Shown here piece by piece: positions 44,796-53,214 of a DNA stretch of 64,000 nt (positions are counted from its first letter, which is position 1; every line of letters begins with the position of its first letter). The DNA is taken from the NCBI GenBank assembly GCA_963530615.1, contig CAUSDX010000003.1:124001-188000 (forward strand), in the 5' to 3' direction. The DNA is from JABCPE02 sp963530615. Its GTDB lineage: Bacteria > Bacteroidota > Bacteroidia > Flavobacteriales > Weeksellaceae. The translations under genes and the position numbers were made by a program. Under the pieces are notes generated by a model. That model worked only from the letters and a program-made list of their open reading frames with translations, made no database searches and was not told where the DNA came from.

Positions 44796-46154
44796 TTATC
44801 TTCTTTTTTGAGTTCTTGATGCTCCCTCTGGAATATCTTGTACCGTTCTAAATCCTATATAGCTTCTCGCTGAATCTTTTCTTTCCCAATCTCTTGCTCC
44901 TACCATCAACAAATATCCTACATCTTTCCAAGATCCTCCTCTTACGGATTTTTTCACCTCCCTATACGCTTCATTAGATAAGTTAGGATTTAATGTAGAT
45001 GAGAATAAATAGGTAGAATTATTATATGGAGACTCTGTCCATTCTGCTACATTTCCTGCCATATCATAAAGTCCATACCCATTCTTAGGAAACTTCTTCA
45101 CAGGAGCAGTATACATATAAGTACCCTTCTTTTCATCTTCTATATAATTTCCTCTTTTAGGCTTAAAATTTGCTAAATAACAAGCTCTGTCATCCATCAG
45201 ACTAGGTCCTCCCCAAGGATAAGTTGCATTTTCTAAACCACCACGAGCCGCATATTCCCATTCCGCCTCCGTAGGCAGTCTAAACTTCATTGGCTTTTGC
45301 TTCTTATTCTTTAACTTATTATTATAATCTGTTTTTGCTTTCGTCTTATAATCAGCATAGGCTCTAGCTTGATCCCAAGTAACCCCCACTACAGGATAGT
45401 CTTTATAGGCTTTATGCCAAAAATATTGATTAAATAATGGCTCATTATAAGCATAGTTAAAATCCTTCACCCAAACCATTGTATCCGGATACACTGCTAT
45501 GCTATTTCTCTTATTACGAGAAGTGTCTTCCCATTGGTATGAATACAATAATTTTTTAGTATCCAGCACTCGCTCATTATTTACCCTTTTTTCAGGAGTT
45601 ACATACATACTCTCTAGTACCTCTGCATATTGAGCATCTGGGTATCTATTAATATTCCATTCTAGAGGCACAGACCAGTCCAATCTTTTAGACTCATCAT
45701 AACCATCTCTCCCTCCTTGAGATTCTATAAACTCTTGATATCCATTTTGAGTCCCATTTTTTTGCACTAAATAAGCATATTCAGAGTCATTCCCTACAGT
45801 TTCAGCCAATAAAGTCCTAGCAATAGAATCTCTCACATAGTTTATGAATAATCTATACTGCCCATTCGTAACCTCCGTCTCATCCATAAAAAATGAAGAT
45901 ACTGTTACTGTTTTCAAAGGAGCTTTTTCAGGGGTCATCGTGAAATCCATATCTGATTGTCCCATCACAAAAGAACCTCCTGAAATAGCAACCATTCCAT
46001 AAGGTCTCTCCACTACGAAGGCACTTGATTTCTCTCGAGATACCAATTCTCCTTTGGTATCTGGTTTACCTGCCCTTCCTCTTTTTCCTCCTCCGAAAGA
46101 ACAAGAGGTCAAAACTAAAGAAGTCGCCGATAATAAAAGAACTATTCTTTTCAT
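44796..46154 (-). CDS. gldK: Gliding motility / type IX secretion lipoprotein GldK
   Basis: Outer-membrane lipoprotein that forms periplasmic rings with GldN. 452 residues; the lipobox VLTSC gives Cys18. The formylglycine-generating-enzyme-like fold is seen from GGSFVMGQSDMDF through FRLPTEAEWEYAARGG, YDMAGNVAEWT and SVRGGSWKD. In this family the fold is structural. It follows glmS by 32 bases, first of the gld genes. Confidence 0.94.
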   Translation of the reverse strand: MKRIVLLLSATSLVLTSCSFGGGKRGRAGKPDTKGELVSREKSSAFVVERPYGMVAISGGSFVMGQSDMDFTMTPEKAPLKTVTVSSFFMDETEVTNGQYRLFINYVRDSIARTLLAETVGNDSEYAYLVQKNGTQNGYQEFIESQGGRDGYDESKRLDWSVPLEWNINRYPDAQYAEVLESMYVTPEKRVNNERVLDTKKLLYSYQWEDTSRNKRNSIAVYPDTMVWVKDFNYAYNEPLFNQYFWHKAYKDYPVVGVTWDQARAYADYKTKAKTDYNNKLKNKKQKPMKFRLPTEAEWEYAARGGLENATYPWGGPSLMDDRACYLANFKPKRGNYIEDEKKGTYMYTAPVKKFPKNGYGLYDMAGNVAEWTESPYNNSTYLFSSTLNPNLSNEAYREVKKSVRGGSWKDVGYLLMVGARDWERKDSARSYIGFRTVQDIPEGASRTQKRR

Positions 46155-46186
46155 TATATCTTTTTATATTTTATTCTAAATTATAT

Positions 46187-48037
46187 TTATTCTACCGTTA
46201 CAGATTTTGCCAAATTTCTTGGCTGATCTACATTTACGCCTCTATAAACCGCTATATAATAAGATAATATTTGAAGCGGAACAGAAGCTAAAATTGGAGA
46301 GAAACACTCCGATACTTCAGGGATTTCTATCACATAATCAGACATCTCTGCAACCTGTTTATCTCCTTTATTCACTACAGCTAAAATTTTCCCTTTTCTT
46401 GCTTTAATTTCTTGAACATTACTCACTATTTTATCATAATGTCCTTTTTTAGGAGCTATGATGACAATCGGCATATTCTCATCTATCAAAGCAATAGGTC
46501 CATGTTTCATTTCTGCCGCAGGATATCCCTCAGCATGAATATAAGATATTTCTTTCAATTTCAATGCACCTTCCAATGCTGCTGGGAAATTATATCCTCT
46601 TCCTAAATATAAGAAATTAGTAGACTCAATAAAATCTTTAGCTATTTCCTTCAAATAATCATGAGTAGACTTTAAAACCTCCTCTATTTTCTTTGGAATA
46701 GCATCTAATTCAGCTACTAAATTCATAAAATCATGATTGCTTAAATTACCATTATGCTTTCCTAATTTTAATGCTAATAGAGATAAAATAGTCAACTGTG
46801 CAGTAAATGCCTTGGTAGATGCTACTCCTATCTCTGGTCCTGCATGTGTATAAGCTCCTGCATCTGTATACCTTGCAATAGAAGAATCTACTACATTACA
46901 AATACCAAAAACAAAAGCACCTTTACTTTTCGCCAACTTTATTGCTTCCATAGTATCTGCCGTCTCTCCAGATTGAGAAATAGCGATGACAATATCTTTA
47001 CTTGTGATGATTGGATTTCTATACCTAAATTCCGATGCATACTCCACCTCTACTGGAATTCTTGCAAATTCTTCTATCAAATATTCCCCAATCAATCCTG
47101 CATGCCAAGATGTCCCACAAGCAACAATAATAATCCTCTCTGCTTTAGTAAATTTCTCTAAATAATCCCAAATCCCTGCCATTTTAATTACCCCTTCATC
47201 AACCAAAAGACGCCCTCTCATTGTATCCAAAACTGATTTAGGCTGTTCAAAAATTTCTTTTAGCATAAAATGATCATAACCACCTTTTTCTATTTGCTCC
47301 AAACTTAATTTTAACTCTTGCACTTCTGGAACAACTACCTGATTATCAGCTATAGCTCTAATATCAATACCTTTCTCTAAAGAAAGTATCGCCATATGAC
47401 CATCTTCTAAATAAATAGCTTCTTTAGTAAATTCTACAAATGGAGAAGCATCAGATGCTACAAAATATTCATTTTCTCCCACACCAATAGCTAATGGAGA
47501 ACCTAAGCGGGCAACCACCAACACTCCTGGATAATCCTTATGCATTACCGTAATTCCATACGCCCCATAGACTTCATTAAGTGCATACCTTACAGCAGTA
47601 GGAAAATCTATATTCTGACTGTCCATAATATATTGTACTAGATTAACAAATACTTCTGTATCCGTATCAGAAACAAAAATAAATCCCTTATCTATCAACA
47701 TTCTCTTTATAGTATCATAATTTTCTATAATACCATTATGAACAACTGCAATTTTCCCATCATTAGACAAATGAGGATGTGAATTTATATCATTTGGAAC
47801 TCCATGGGTAGCCCATCTCGTATGTCCCATTCCCACATGAGCAAAATCCTGTAATTCTTTAGAAATTTCTACTAAATCAGAAACTTTCCCCTTAGTTTTT
47901 CTCAATTCAAAAGTATCATTATCTCCTTCTAATATCACTCCTGCACTATCATAACCTCTATACTCTAATCTTTTAAGACCATTGATAACAATATCATAAG
48001 CCTTTCTGTGTCCTGTATATCCTACTATTCCACACAT
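46187..48037 (-). CDS. glmS: Glutamine-fructose-6-phosphate aminotransferase (isomerising)
   Basis: Makes glucosamine-6-phosphate, the entry to peptidoglycan and lipid A precursors. 616 residues. After Met removal the N-terminal Cys in MCGIVGYTG is the glutaminase nucleophile. Two SIS sugar-isomerase domains follow (CGTSWHAG, ISQSGETADT and YLGRGYNFPAALEGALKLKE), and the protein ends LAKSVTVE as expected. No glmS ribozyme is seen upstream; the gene lies 30 bases after the DUF4270 gene inside the operon. Confidence 0.97.
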   Translation of the reverse strand: MCGIVGYTGHRKAYDIVINGLKRLEYRGYDSAGVILEGDNDTFELRKTKGKVSDLVEISKELQDFAHVGMGHTRWATHGVPNDINSHPHLSNDGKIAVVHNGIIENYDTIKRMLIDKGFIFVSDTDTEVFVNLVQYIMDSQNIDFPTAVRYALNEVYGAYGITVMHKDYPGVLVVARLGSPLAIGVGENEYFVASDASPFVEFTKEAIYLEDGHMAILSLEKGIDIRAIADNQVVVPEVQELKLSLEQIEKGGYDHFMLKEIFEQPKSVLDTMRGRLLVDEGVIKMAGIWDYLEKFTKAERIIIVACGTSWHAGLIGEYLIEEFARIPVEVEYASEFRYRNPIITSKDIVIAISQSGETADTMEAIKLAKSKGAFVFGICNVVDSSIARYTDAGAYTHAGPEIGVASTKAFTAQLTILSLLALKLGKHNGNLSNHDFMNLVAELDAIPKKIEEVLKSTHDYLKEIAKDFIESTNFLYLGRGYNFPAALEGALKLKEISYIHAEGYPAAEMKHGPIALIDENMPIVIIAPKKGHYDKIVSNVQEIKARKGKILAVVNKGDKQVAEMSDYVIEIPEVSECFSPILASVPLQILSYYIAVYRGVNVDQPRNLAKSVTVE

Positions 48038-48067
48038 ATATTTTTCCTCTTTTGGTTTTTATTTATA

Positions 48068-49537
48068 TTATTTTGCAACATTTGTTACAATTAATTTTGC
48101 CCTATTTTCATTTGCAACATCAGTTCCTACTAAAATCACCCTATTAGGAGAATAAACATTAGAATTATAACTCTCACTTACCAAAGAGCCATTAGCTCCT
48201 CTTAAATAATTCCCCACATTGATAACCAAATCTTTACTTATAACTCCTTTTTCTACAATATCTTTGATTGTTTTTGTTATATCAATATCGTAATAAGCAG
48301 AATTATTATTTATAGTATAAGCCCTTACCAAAGAATAGTTTGCATTTGTTTGCATCGTTATCAAATCGGTTAAAAAACTATCACTTCCTAATTCTTTAAC
48401 CAAATAACTAGATGGCTTTGCATAGGTATTATTCCAAATATTTGCAGTATATAATCTAATTTTAGCGGAAAGAATTGCTGATTTCTTTTCCTGATACTGT
48501 TTTTTAAGACTCTCTACAGCCACCCCTAAAAGCTTTACACCAACTCCTGACCCTCCCATTCCTTGAACATAAAGTAATGCATCTCCATCAGTAGTATTGA
48601 TATTATTCATAATCGTATTAAAAACAGAACTTCTATTGTAAGCTATTTGACTCAAATGCACATTTGAAGAGCCTAAATTTAAAGACAATGCATTTCCTTT
48701 AGAAGAATCATTAGAATAATACATCGTCATTTTCACTTCATTCGGTGCGAATGTTAACAGATATCCATCATTTTCCTCTACATAAAATCTTAATCCCTTA
48801 AAATGATTCACAAAAGCACTTTCTGAAGCCAACTCAGTAGCTCCATTTTTATTCGCTATCTTTTGCTGAAAAAATGCTTTATCTAAATTAATTCTAATTC
48901 CTGCTTCTCTGTTCAACAAAGAATTGTTATTCGATGAATTTATAATATTTATCGCCCTTACATTCCCATCAAAAACTTTTGTCCCAAGAACTGCTCCTTC
49001 TAAAACCTTTTTATTTGATTTTAGTTCCGTCCCCACAACTCCTAAATCCTCTGTAACTTCACTTATTTTTATGGTCAATGGTAAATTAACTTTACCATAC
49101 TTTACAGCTTTATAAGTCATCATAGTCTGCATAGCAGAAACACCATTATAACTCAAATTACCTCTACTCGTTACAATAGAATCTACACTCGTATAATATT
49201 CTGGCTTTAACTCAACAACTACAGAATCTACCACAGGATTATCTCCAAGATTAGGCGAATAAGAGGAAAGTCTCACTTGTGTTACATAGGATGCCTTTTG
49301 CATACCGAATTGTGGTTCCGTAAAAGCTCCTAATGTAGCCATAGATAAGGCATAAGAATCTGCTCTTACTTCATCTCCATTATTCACATTGTAAACTACC
49401 AAATCATAAGAATTAACCTCCCCAGATACAGCATCTTTATTAAAAAGTTGTACTCCTAAATCATCTGTTTCAGAATTACATCCTATAACTAAACCTCCTA
49501 TCAAAAAAGCCGATAAATATAATTTAATTTTTTGCAT
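48068..49537 (-). CDS. DUF4270 family lipoprotein
   Basis: Predicted surface or periplasmic lipoprotein of 489 residues. The lipobox GLVIGC gives Cys20. The N-terminal LGVQLFNKD and the ATLGAFTEPQFGMQKASYVTQVRLSSY segment near 68-93 are typical of DUF4270. Function unknown; it is often found near the starch-synthase-like gene and glmS in Flavobacteriia (recalled synteny). It begins 10 bases after the upstream gene ends. Confidence 0.88.
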   Translation of the reverse strand: MQKIKLYLSAFLIGGLVIGCNSETDDLGVQLFNKDAVSGEVNSYDLVVYNVNNGDEVRADSYALSMATLGAFTEPQFGMQKASYVTQVRLSSYSPNLGDNPVVDSVVVELKPEYYTSVDSIVTSRGNLSYNGVSAMQTMMTYKAVKYGKVNLPLTIKISEVTEDLGVVGTELKSNKKVLEGAVLGTKVFDGNVRAINIINSSNNNSLLNREAGIRINLDKAFFQQKIANKNGATELASESAFVNHFKGLRFYVEENDGYLLTFAPNEVKMTMYYSNDSSKGNALSLNLGSSNVHLSQIAYNRSSVFNTIMNNINTTDGDALLYVQGMGGSGVGVKLLGVAVESLKKQYQEKKSAILSAKIRLYTANIWNNTYAKPSSYLVKELGSDSFLTDLITMQTNANYSLVRAYTINNNSAYYDIDITKTIKDIVEKGVISKDLVINVGNYLRGANGSLVSESYNSNVYSPNRVILVGTDVANENRAKLIVTNVAK

Positions 49538-49547
49538 TATTTTGTAT

Positions 49548-50318
49548 TTATTGATATAAATCTACAATCGCATCTTCATTAAAATCTACCTTTGGTGTCT
49601 TCGTATTTTTCAAAGCAGAATCCAATGTCTCACTCAGCTCTTCCTCTCCTCTTAAAACTAAATCTACCAACTCCATACTCTCTGCAATAAAATTCTGAAC
49701 CGTAGGCTTCTCTAATGCCTTTAAGTCTGTTATTCCATCAAATTTCAATTTATCCGCTATTATTTTATTCAATAAAAAATCTTCCTCATCAAAAACTGAA
49801 AGCACTAACCTTGTATCGTAAAAATACGAATCTGTCTTATAATAATTTTTGAGATAAATTGCTACAAAAGATGCCATCCATCCATTCAGATGAATCACAT
49901 CAGGTACCCAATTCAGTTTTTTTATCGTCTCCACTACCCCTCTCGCAAAGAAAATCGCTCTCTCATCATTATCATTAAAAACCTCTCCATTTTCATCCTT
50001 ATAATAGAGTTTTCTCTTGAAATATTCTTCGTTATCCACGAAATATACCTGCAATCTTTCCCCTGGTAGCGATGCTACTTTCACAATCAAAGGCTGATCT
50101 AAATCATTAATAATGATATTCATACCAGAAAGACGAATAACCTCATGTAACTGAAATTTTCTCTCACTAATAAAGCCAAATCTCGGCATAAAAACTCTTA
50201 CATCATTACCATTTTGATGCATTTTTATTGCCATTTTATTAACTATTCCAGCCATTTTAGTTCCCTCTTCATAAGGGGACATTTCTGTTGTGATATATAA
50301 AATTTTTTGGTTTGACAT
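49548..50318 (-). CDS. Glycogen/starch synthase-like protein, N-terminal GT5 domain only
   Basis: 256 residues that match only the N-terminal Rossmann half of GT5 glycogen synthases: ILYITTEMSPY at the start, NDVRVFMPRFGFISER near 34-49, and PDVIHLNGWMASFVAIYL near 139-156. The ADP-glucose-binding KTGGL motif is replaced by EGTKMAG, and the whole C-terminal nucleotide-binding domain is missing. Glycogen synthase activity is therefore unlikely. It is first in the operon with the DUF4270 gene, glmS and gldKLMN. Confidence 0.82.
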   Translation of the reverse strand: MSNQKILYITTEMSPYEEGTKMAGIVNKMAIKMHQNGNDVRVFMPRFGFISERKFQLHEVIRLSGMNIIINDLDQPLIVKVASLPGERLQVYFVDNEEYFKRKLYYKDENGEVFNDNDERAIFFARGVVETIKKLNWVPDVIHLNGWMASFVAIYLKNYYKTDSYFYDTRLVLSVFDEEDFLLNKIIADKLKFDGITDLKALEKPTVQNFIAESMELVDLVLRGEEELSETLDSALKNTKTPKVDFNEDAIVDLYQ

Positions 50319-50355
50319 GTTATTTTATTATTTGATTTAAAATCAGTTTATCTCG

Positions 50356-50363
50356 CAAAGATA
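50356..50363 (-). promoter_or_regulatory. Candidate -7 element of the GT5-DUF4270-glmS-gldKLMN operon
   Basis: TATCTTTGCG on the minus strand, a perfect TAnnTTTG, 37 bases before the ATG at 50318. Another match, TAATTTTG, lies at 50371-50364. No -33 TTG is clear. Confidence 0.5.
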
Positions 50364-50380
50364 CAAAATTAATCTATAAA

Positions 50381-50415
50381 AAAACCTCATCTAAAATTTA
50401 ATAGATAAGGTTTTT
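50381..50415 (-). terminator. Terminator of the serA-like gene
   Basis: AAAACCT.ATCTA (50381-50393) pairs with TAGAT.AGGTTTT (50402-50414) with one mismatch, and the minus-strand side continues in T. It lies 7 bases after the serA-like stop. Confidence 0.72.
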
Positions 50416-50421
50416 AATTTT

Positions 50422-51375
50422 TTAAGATTTTAGAATACTTATAATTTGCTCTGCCAACGAAATACCAATTCTATCCTGAGCTTCATTCGTTGACGCCCCT
50501 GTATGTGGTGTCAATGAAATTTTTGCATGAGAAAGCACCTCTCTCGATGGGGTAGGCTCATTGATAAACACATCTAAACCAGCAAAAATCAACTTACCGC
50601 TATCCAATGCCTTTAACAAAGCAACCTCATCCACCACACCTCCTCTTGCACAATTTACTAAAACGGCTCCATTTTTCATTAACTCAAATTCTTTCTCTCC
50701 AACGACAAATTCCTTCTGAGCAGGAACATGAAGAGTAACAAAATCAGCTTGTTTCAATACCTCCTCTTTTGATTGAGTTTTAATCTCAAAATCTACTGAT
50801 TGTCCATTAAAAAAATCTACCTTTATATTTGCTTTTTCAAAAAAACTATCTGCCGCTACCACATTCATTCCCAATCCTAAAGCTATTTTAGCAACTTCTT
50901 GACCTATCCTACCAAAACCTATAATACCTATAGTTTTTCCTCTTAATTCTATCCCTTTCGTATAAGCTTTCTTAAGCCCCGCAAAATTCGTATCTCCCTC
51001 TACTGGCATTTTTCTGTTTGCATCTGTCAAAAATCTCGCTCCTGAAAACAAATGAGCAAATACCAATTCAGCCACAGAAGCCGAAGAAGCTGCTGGAGTA
51101 TTAATTACATGGATACCTTTTTCCCTTGCATACTCCACATCTATATTATCCATTCCAACCCCTCCTCTTCCTATAATTTTCAATGAAGGACACGCATCCA
51201 CAATATCTTTTCTAACTTTAGTAGCACTACGAACCAACAATGTCCTAATTTGATTTTCATTAATATAATCTATCAATTCCTCCTGCGGAACTTTATCTGT
51301 AATCACTTCAAAACCTTCTTGTTGTAATTTTTCAATACCTGATTGGTCTAAACCATCATTTGCTAATACTTTCAT
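50422..51375 (-). CDS. serA: D-3-phosphoglycerate dehydrogenase-like D-2-hydroxyacid dehydrogenase
   Basis: NAD-dependent dehydrogenase of 317 residues, probably opening serine synthesis. The NAD-binding GIIGFGRIGQEVAKIALGLGM is near 148-168, and the catalytic Arg (NCARGGVVDE), Glu and His (LTPHTGAST) are present. There is no C-terminal ACT domain, so feedback by serine through ACT is not expected; short ACT-less forms are common in Bacteroidetes. serC is not adjacent. Assignment to serA rather than another hydroxyacid dehydrogenase is likely but not certain. Confidence 0.85.
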   Translation of the reverse strand: MKVLANDGLDQSGIEKLQQEGFEVITDKVPQEELIDYINENQIRTLLVRSATKVRKDIVDACPSLKIIGRGGVGMDNIDVEYAREKGIHVINTPAASSASVAELVFAHLFSGARFLTDANRKMPVEGDTNFAGLKKAYTKGIELRGKTIGIIGFGRIGQEVAKIALGLGMNVVAADSFFEKANIKVDFFNGQSVDFEIKTQSKEEVLKQADFVTLHVPAQKEFVVGEKEFELMKNGAVLVNCARGGVVDEVALLKALDSGKLIFAGLDVFINEPTPSREVLSHAKISLTPHTGASTNEAQDRIGISLAEQIISILKS

Positions 51376-51405
51376 GACATTATTTATTTCAAAACTTATA
51401 TTTCA

Positions 51406-51413
51406 CAAAGATA
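51406..51413 (-). promoter_or_regulatory. Candidate -7 element of the serA-like gene
   Basis: TATCTTTG on the minus strand, 30 bases before the ATG at 51375. No -33 TTG at the usual spacing. Confidence 0.45.
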
Positions 51414-51459
51414 TAAATTTGATTTATATATTTATCGTTTTTATCCCAAAATAAATTCT

Positions 51460-51467
51460 TATTTTTG
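51460..51467 (+). promoter_or_regulatory. Candidate -7 element of idi
   Basis: TATTTTTG ends 5 bases before the idi ATG, implying a transcript that starts at or next to the start codon. No -33 TTG at the usual spacing. Confidence 0.45.
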
Positions 51468-51472
51468 TACTC

Positions 51473-51991
51473 ATGAAATTAACTGAAGAAAAAGTTGTTT
51501 TAATCACTCCCAAAGATGAAGTTTTAGGAGTAATGAATAAATTAGAAGCTCACCAAAAAGGGATTCTACATCGTGCTTTTTCTATATTTTTATTTGATAA
51601 AAAAGGAAATATTCTTCTGCAAAGAAGAGCTAAAAACAAATACCATTCGCCCAATCAATGGACCAATGCTTGTTGCTCCCATCCAAGAGAAGATGAAACC
51701 TATCTCCAAGCTGCCGAGAGAAGATTGCGGGAGGAATTAGGAATTTCTTGTGAATTAGAAAAAAAATTTGATTTCATATACAAAGCTGATGTGGGAGGCG
51801 AACTTTGGGAGCATGAGTTAGACCATGTTTTCACTGGTATTTATGAAGGAGAATTTCATCTTAACCCCGAAGAAGTAAATGAAATAAGGTATATTTCATT
51901 ACAAGATTTAGAGCAAGAAATAGAAAAATCTCCTGAAAATTTCACGGAATGGTTCAAAATAATTTTAAAAGAATATAAACAACATTTATAA
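51473..51991 (+). CDS. idi: Isopentenyl-diphosphate delta-isomerase, type 1
   Basis: Interconverts IPP and DMAPP for isoprenoid synthesis (quinones, undecaprenyl phosphate). A 172-residue NUDIX-fold protein. The catalytic Cys is in WTNACCSHPREDE near 62-74, the NUDIX-type AERRLREELGI near 82-92, and the catalytic Glu in ELWEHELDHVF near 112-122. It is followed after 2 bases by a lipoprotein gene. Confidence 0.96.
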   Translation: MKLTEEKVVLITPKDEVLGVMNKLEAHQKGILHRAFSIFLFDKKGNILLQRRAKNKYHSPNQWTNACCSHPREDETYLQAAERRLREELGISCELEKKFDFIYKADVGGELWEHELDHVFTGIYEGEFHLNPEEVNEIRYISLQDLEQEIEKSPENFTEWFKIILKEYKQHL

Positions 51992-51993
51992 AC

Positions 51994-52548
51994 ATGAAAA
52001 ATTTGCTAAAACCTTTATCTATCTTAACTTGTTTGTTATCTCTAACAAGTTGTACTTTGATGAAAGTATCTGAAAGAACTCAAAACGGATATTTTTCTTC
52101 AACAAAACATGCTTCAACTATTAAGGCTGAAAAAATTGATCTTGATGAACACAAAAATATTTTAGTTGTCCCAAGAAGTGATAATGAGTTTATAATTGGA
52201 ATGGTTAAAAATATTAAATATTTTGATCAAGTAATTACTTTTACAGATTTGGAAAAGGACATTGTAAAAAATAATAAACAAGAAGAAATAGGCTCTATAG
52301 AAGGTAGAGTAGGATTAAGCAATATCTCAAAAAAGTATAAGAAATTCTTTTATATAACTTTCTATAAACCTTCTGATAAAAAACTTCAACTAAAACTCAT
52401 TAATCCTGAAACTACCGATGATTTATTCATTGCTGAAGTTAATTATGATATTGTTTGGAGTGGTGTGTATGATACTAATACATACAACCCTCTATTTAAT
52501 GAATTTATAAAATATATTGAGAATAACTCTAAAACCTATAAAAGATAA
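51994..52548 (+). CDS. Hypothetical lipoprotein
   Basis: 184 residues with a clear lipoprotein signal (LSLTSC, Cys20) and a mature domain that I do not recognise; it is rich in Lys, Asn and beta-prone segments (KFFYITFYKP, LFIAEVNYDIVWSGVYDT). It begins 2 bases after the idi stop, so it is probably co-transcribed, although a functional link to isoprenoids is not apparent. Confidence 0.75.
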   Translation: MKNLLKPLSILTCLLSLTSCTLMKVSERTQNGYFSSTKHASTIKAEKIDLDEHKNILVVPRSDNEFIIGMVKNIKYFDQVITFTDLEKDIVKNNKQEEIGSIEGRVGLSNISKKYKKFFYITFYKPSDKKLQLKLINPETTDDLFIAEVNYDIVWSGVYDTNTYNPLFNEFIKYIENNSKTYKR

Positions 52549-52572
52549 ATTATCAACTAAAATAAAAATTTT

Positions 52573-53136
52573 ATGAAAAGAAATGCAATTTTTATCCTTT
52601 TAGGAATCGCAAGTTGGATGAATGCACAACTTACAGACATTAGATATATCCCTTCAACTTCTACAGACACAATTTCTACAAAAGCACAGCTTTATCCGAG
52701 TCTTTTAAGTAAATCTAAATTTAACCCTGTTATTTTTGAACGAGGCATTAAAGTTGGGGAGAGAAGAAAAGATGTTTTATTAAGAGATAGCGATATTTTC
52801 TATATAGAATTTATAGACAAAAAAGGAAATCAAAGAGTCTTCAAACATATTCCTGAATTAGGGTTGGGAAATAGGCTTTTAGAAGTGATGAGTTTAGGGA
52901 AAATATCTTGGTATAGACATTATTTTGACTATAAATCTGATGCTTGGGATCAGACTACTGCCTATGATGACTATTTCATAAAAGATAAAGAAATTATAAA
53001 AGTTCCTGTAAAAGGAAAATATAAAAGAAAGCTGAAAGAATTAGTCTCTGACCAAAATTCTTTAGTTACAGAGGTTAATAGAATCACTAATGATAGGGAC
53101 ATTAAAGAAGTCATAGAAACCTATAACAAAAAATAA
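52573..53136 (+). CDS. Hypothetical exported protein
   Basis: 187 residues with a signal peptide (AIFILLGIASWMNAQ, probable cleavage after Ala-Gln). The mature part contains DIFYIEFIDKKGNQRVFKHI and KISWYRHYFDYKSD, suggesting a beta-rich domain; no family recognised. It lies 24 bases after the lipoprotein gene and is closed by a terminator, so idi, the lipoprotein and this gene form one unit. Confidence 0.72.
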   Translation: MKRNAIFILLGIASWMNAQLTDIRYIPSTSTDTISTKAQLYPSLLSKSKFNPVIFERGIKVGERRKDVLLRDSDIFYIEFIDKKGNQRVFKHIPELGLGNRLLEVMSLGKISWYRHYFDYKSDAWDQTTAYDDYFIKDKEIIKVPVKGKYKRKLKELVSDQNSLVTEVNRITNDRDIKEVIETYNKK

Positions 53137-53142
53137 AATGTT

Positions 53143-53172
53143 AAGCTATTCAAAAAAGAATAGCTTTTTTTA
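53143..53172 (+). terminator. Terminator of the idi operon
   Basis: AAGCTATTC (53143-53151) pairs with GAATAGCTT (53158-53166), loop AAAAAA, followed by a T run. Confidence 0.87.
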
Positions 53173-53192
53173 TTTATTCTTAATAAAAATAT

Positions 53193-53200
53193 TACTTTTG
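53193..53200 (+). promoter_or_regulatory. Candidate -7 element of the PepSY-TM gene
   Basis: TACTTTTG, 14 bases before the ATG at 53215. No -33 TTG at the usual spacing. Confidence 0.42.
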
Positions 53201-53214
53201 TTTTTTATGATTTT

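Noticed and set aside
41662..46154. Type IX secretion cargo encoded near gldKLMN
   Set aside because: None of the neighbouring exported proteins carries a recognisable C-terminal sorting domain, so no cargo is claimed.
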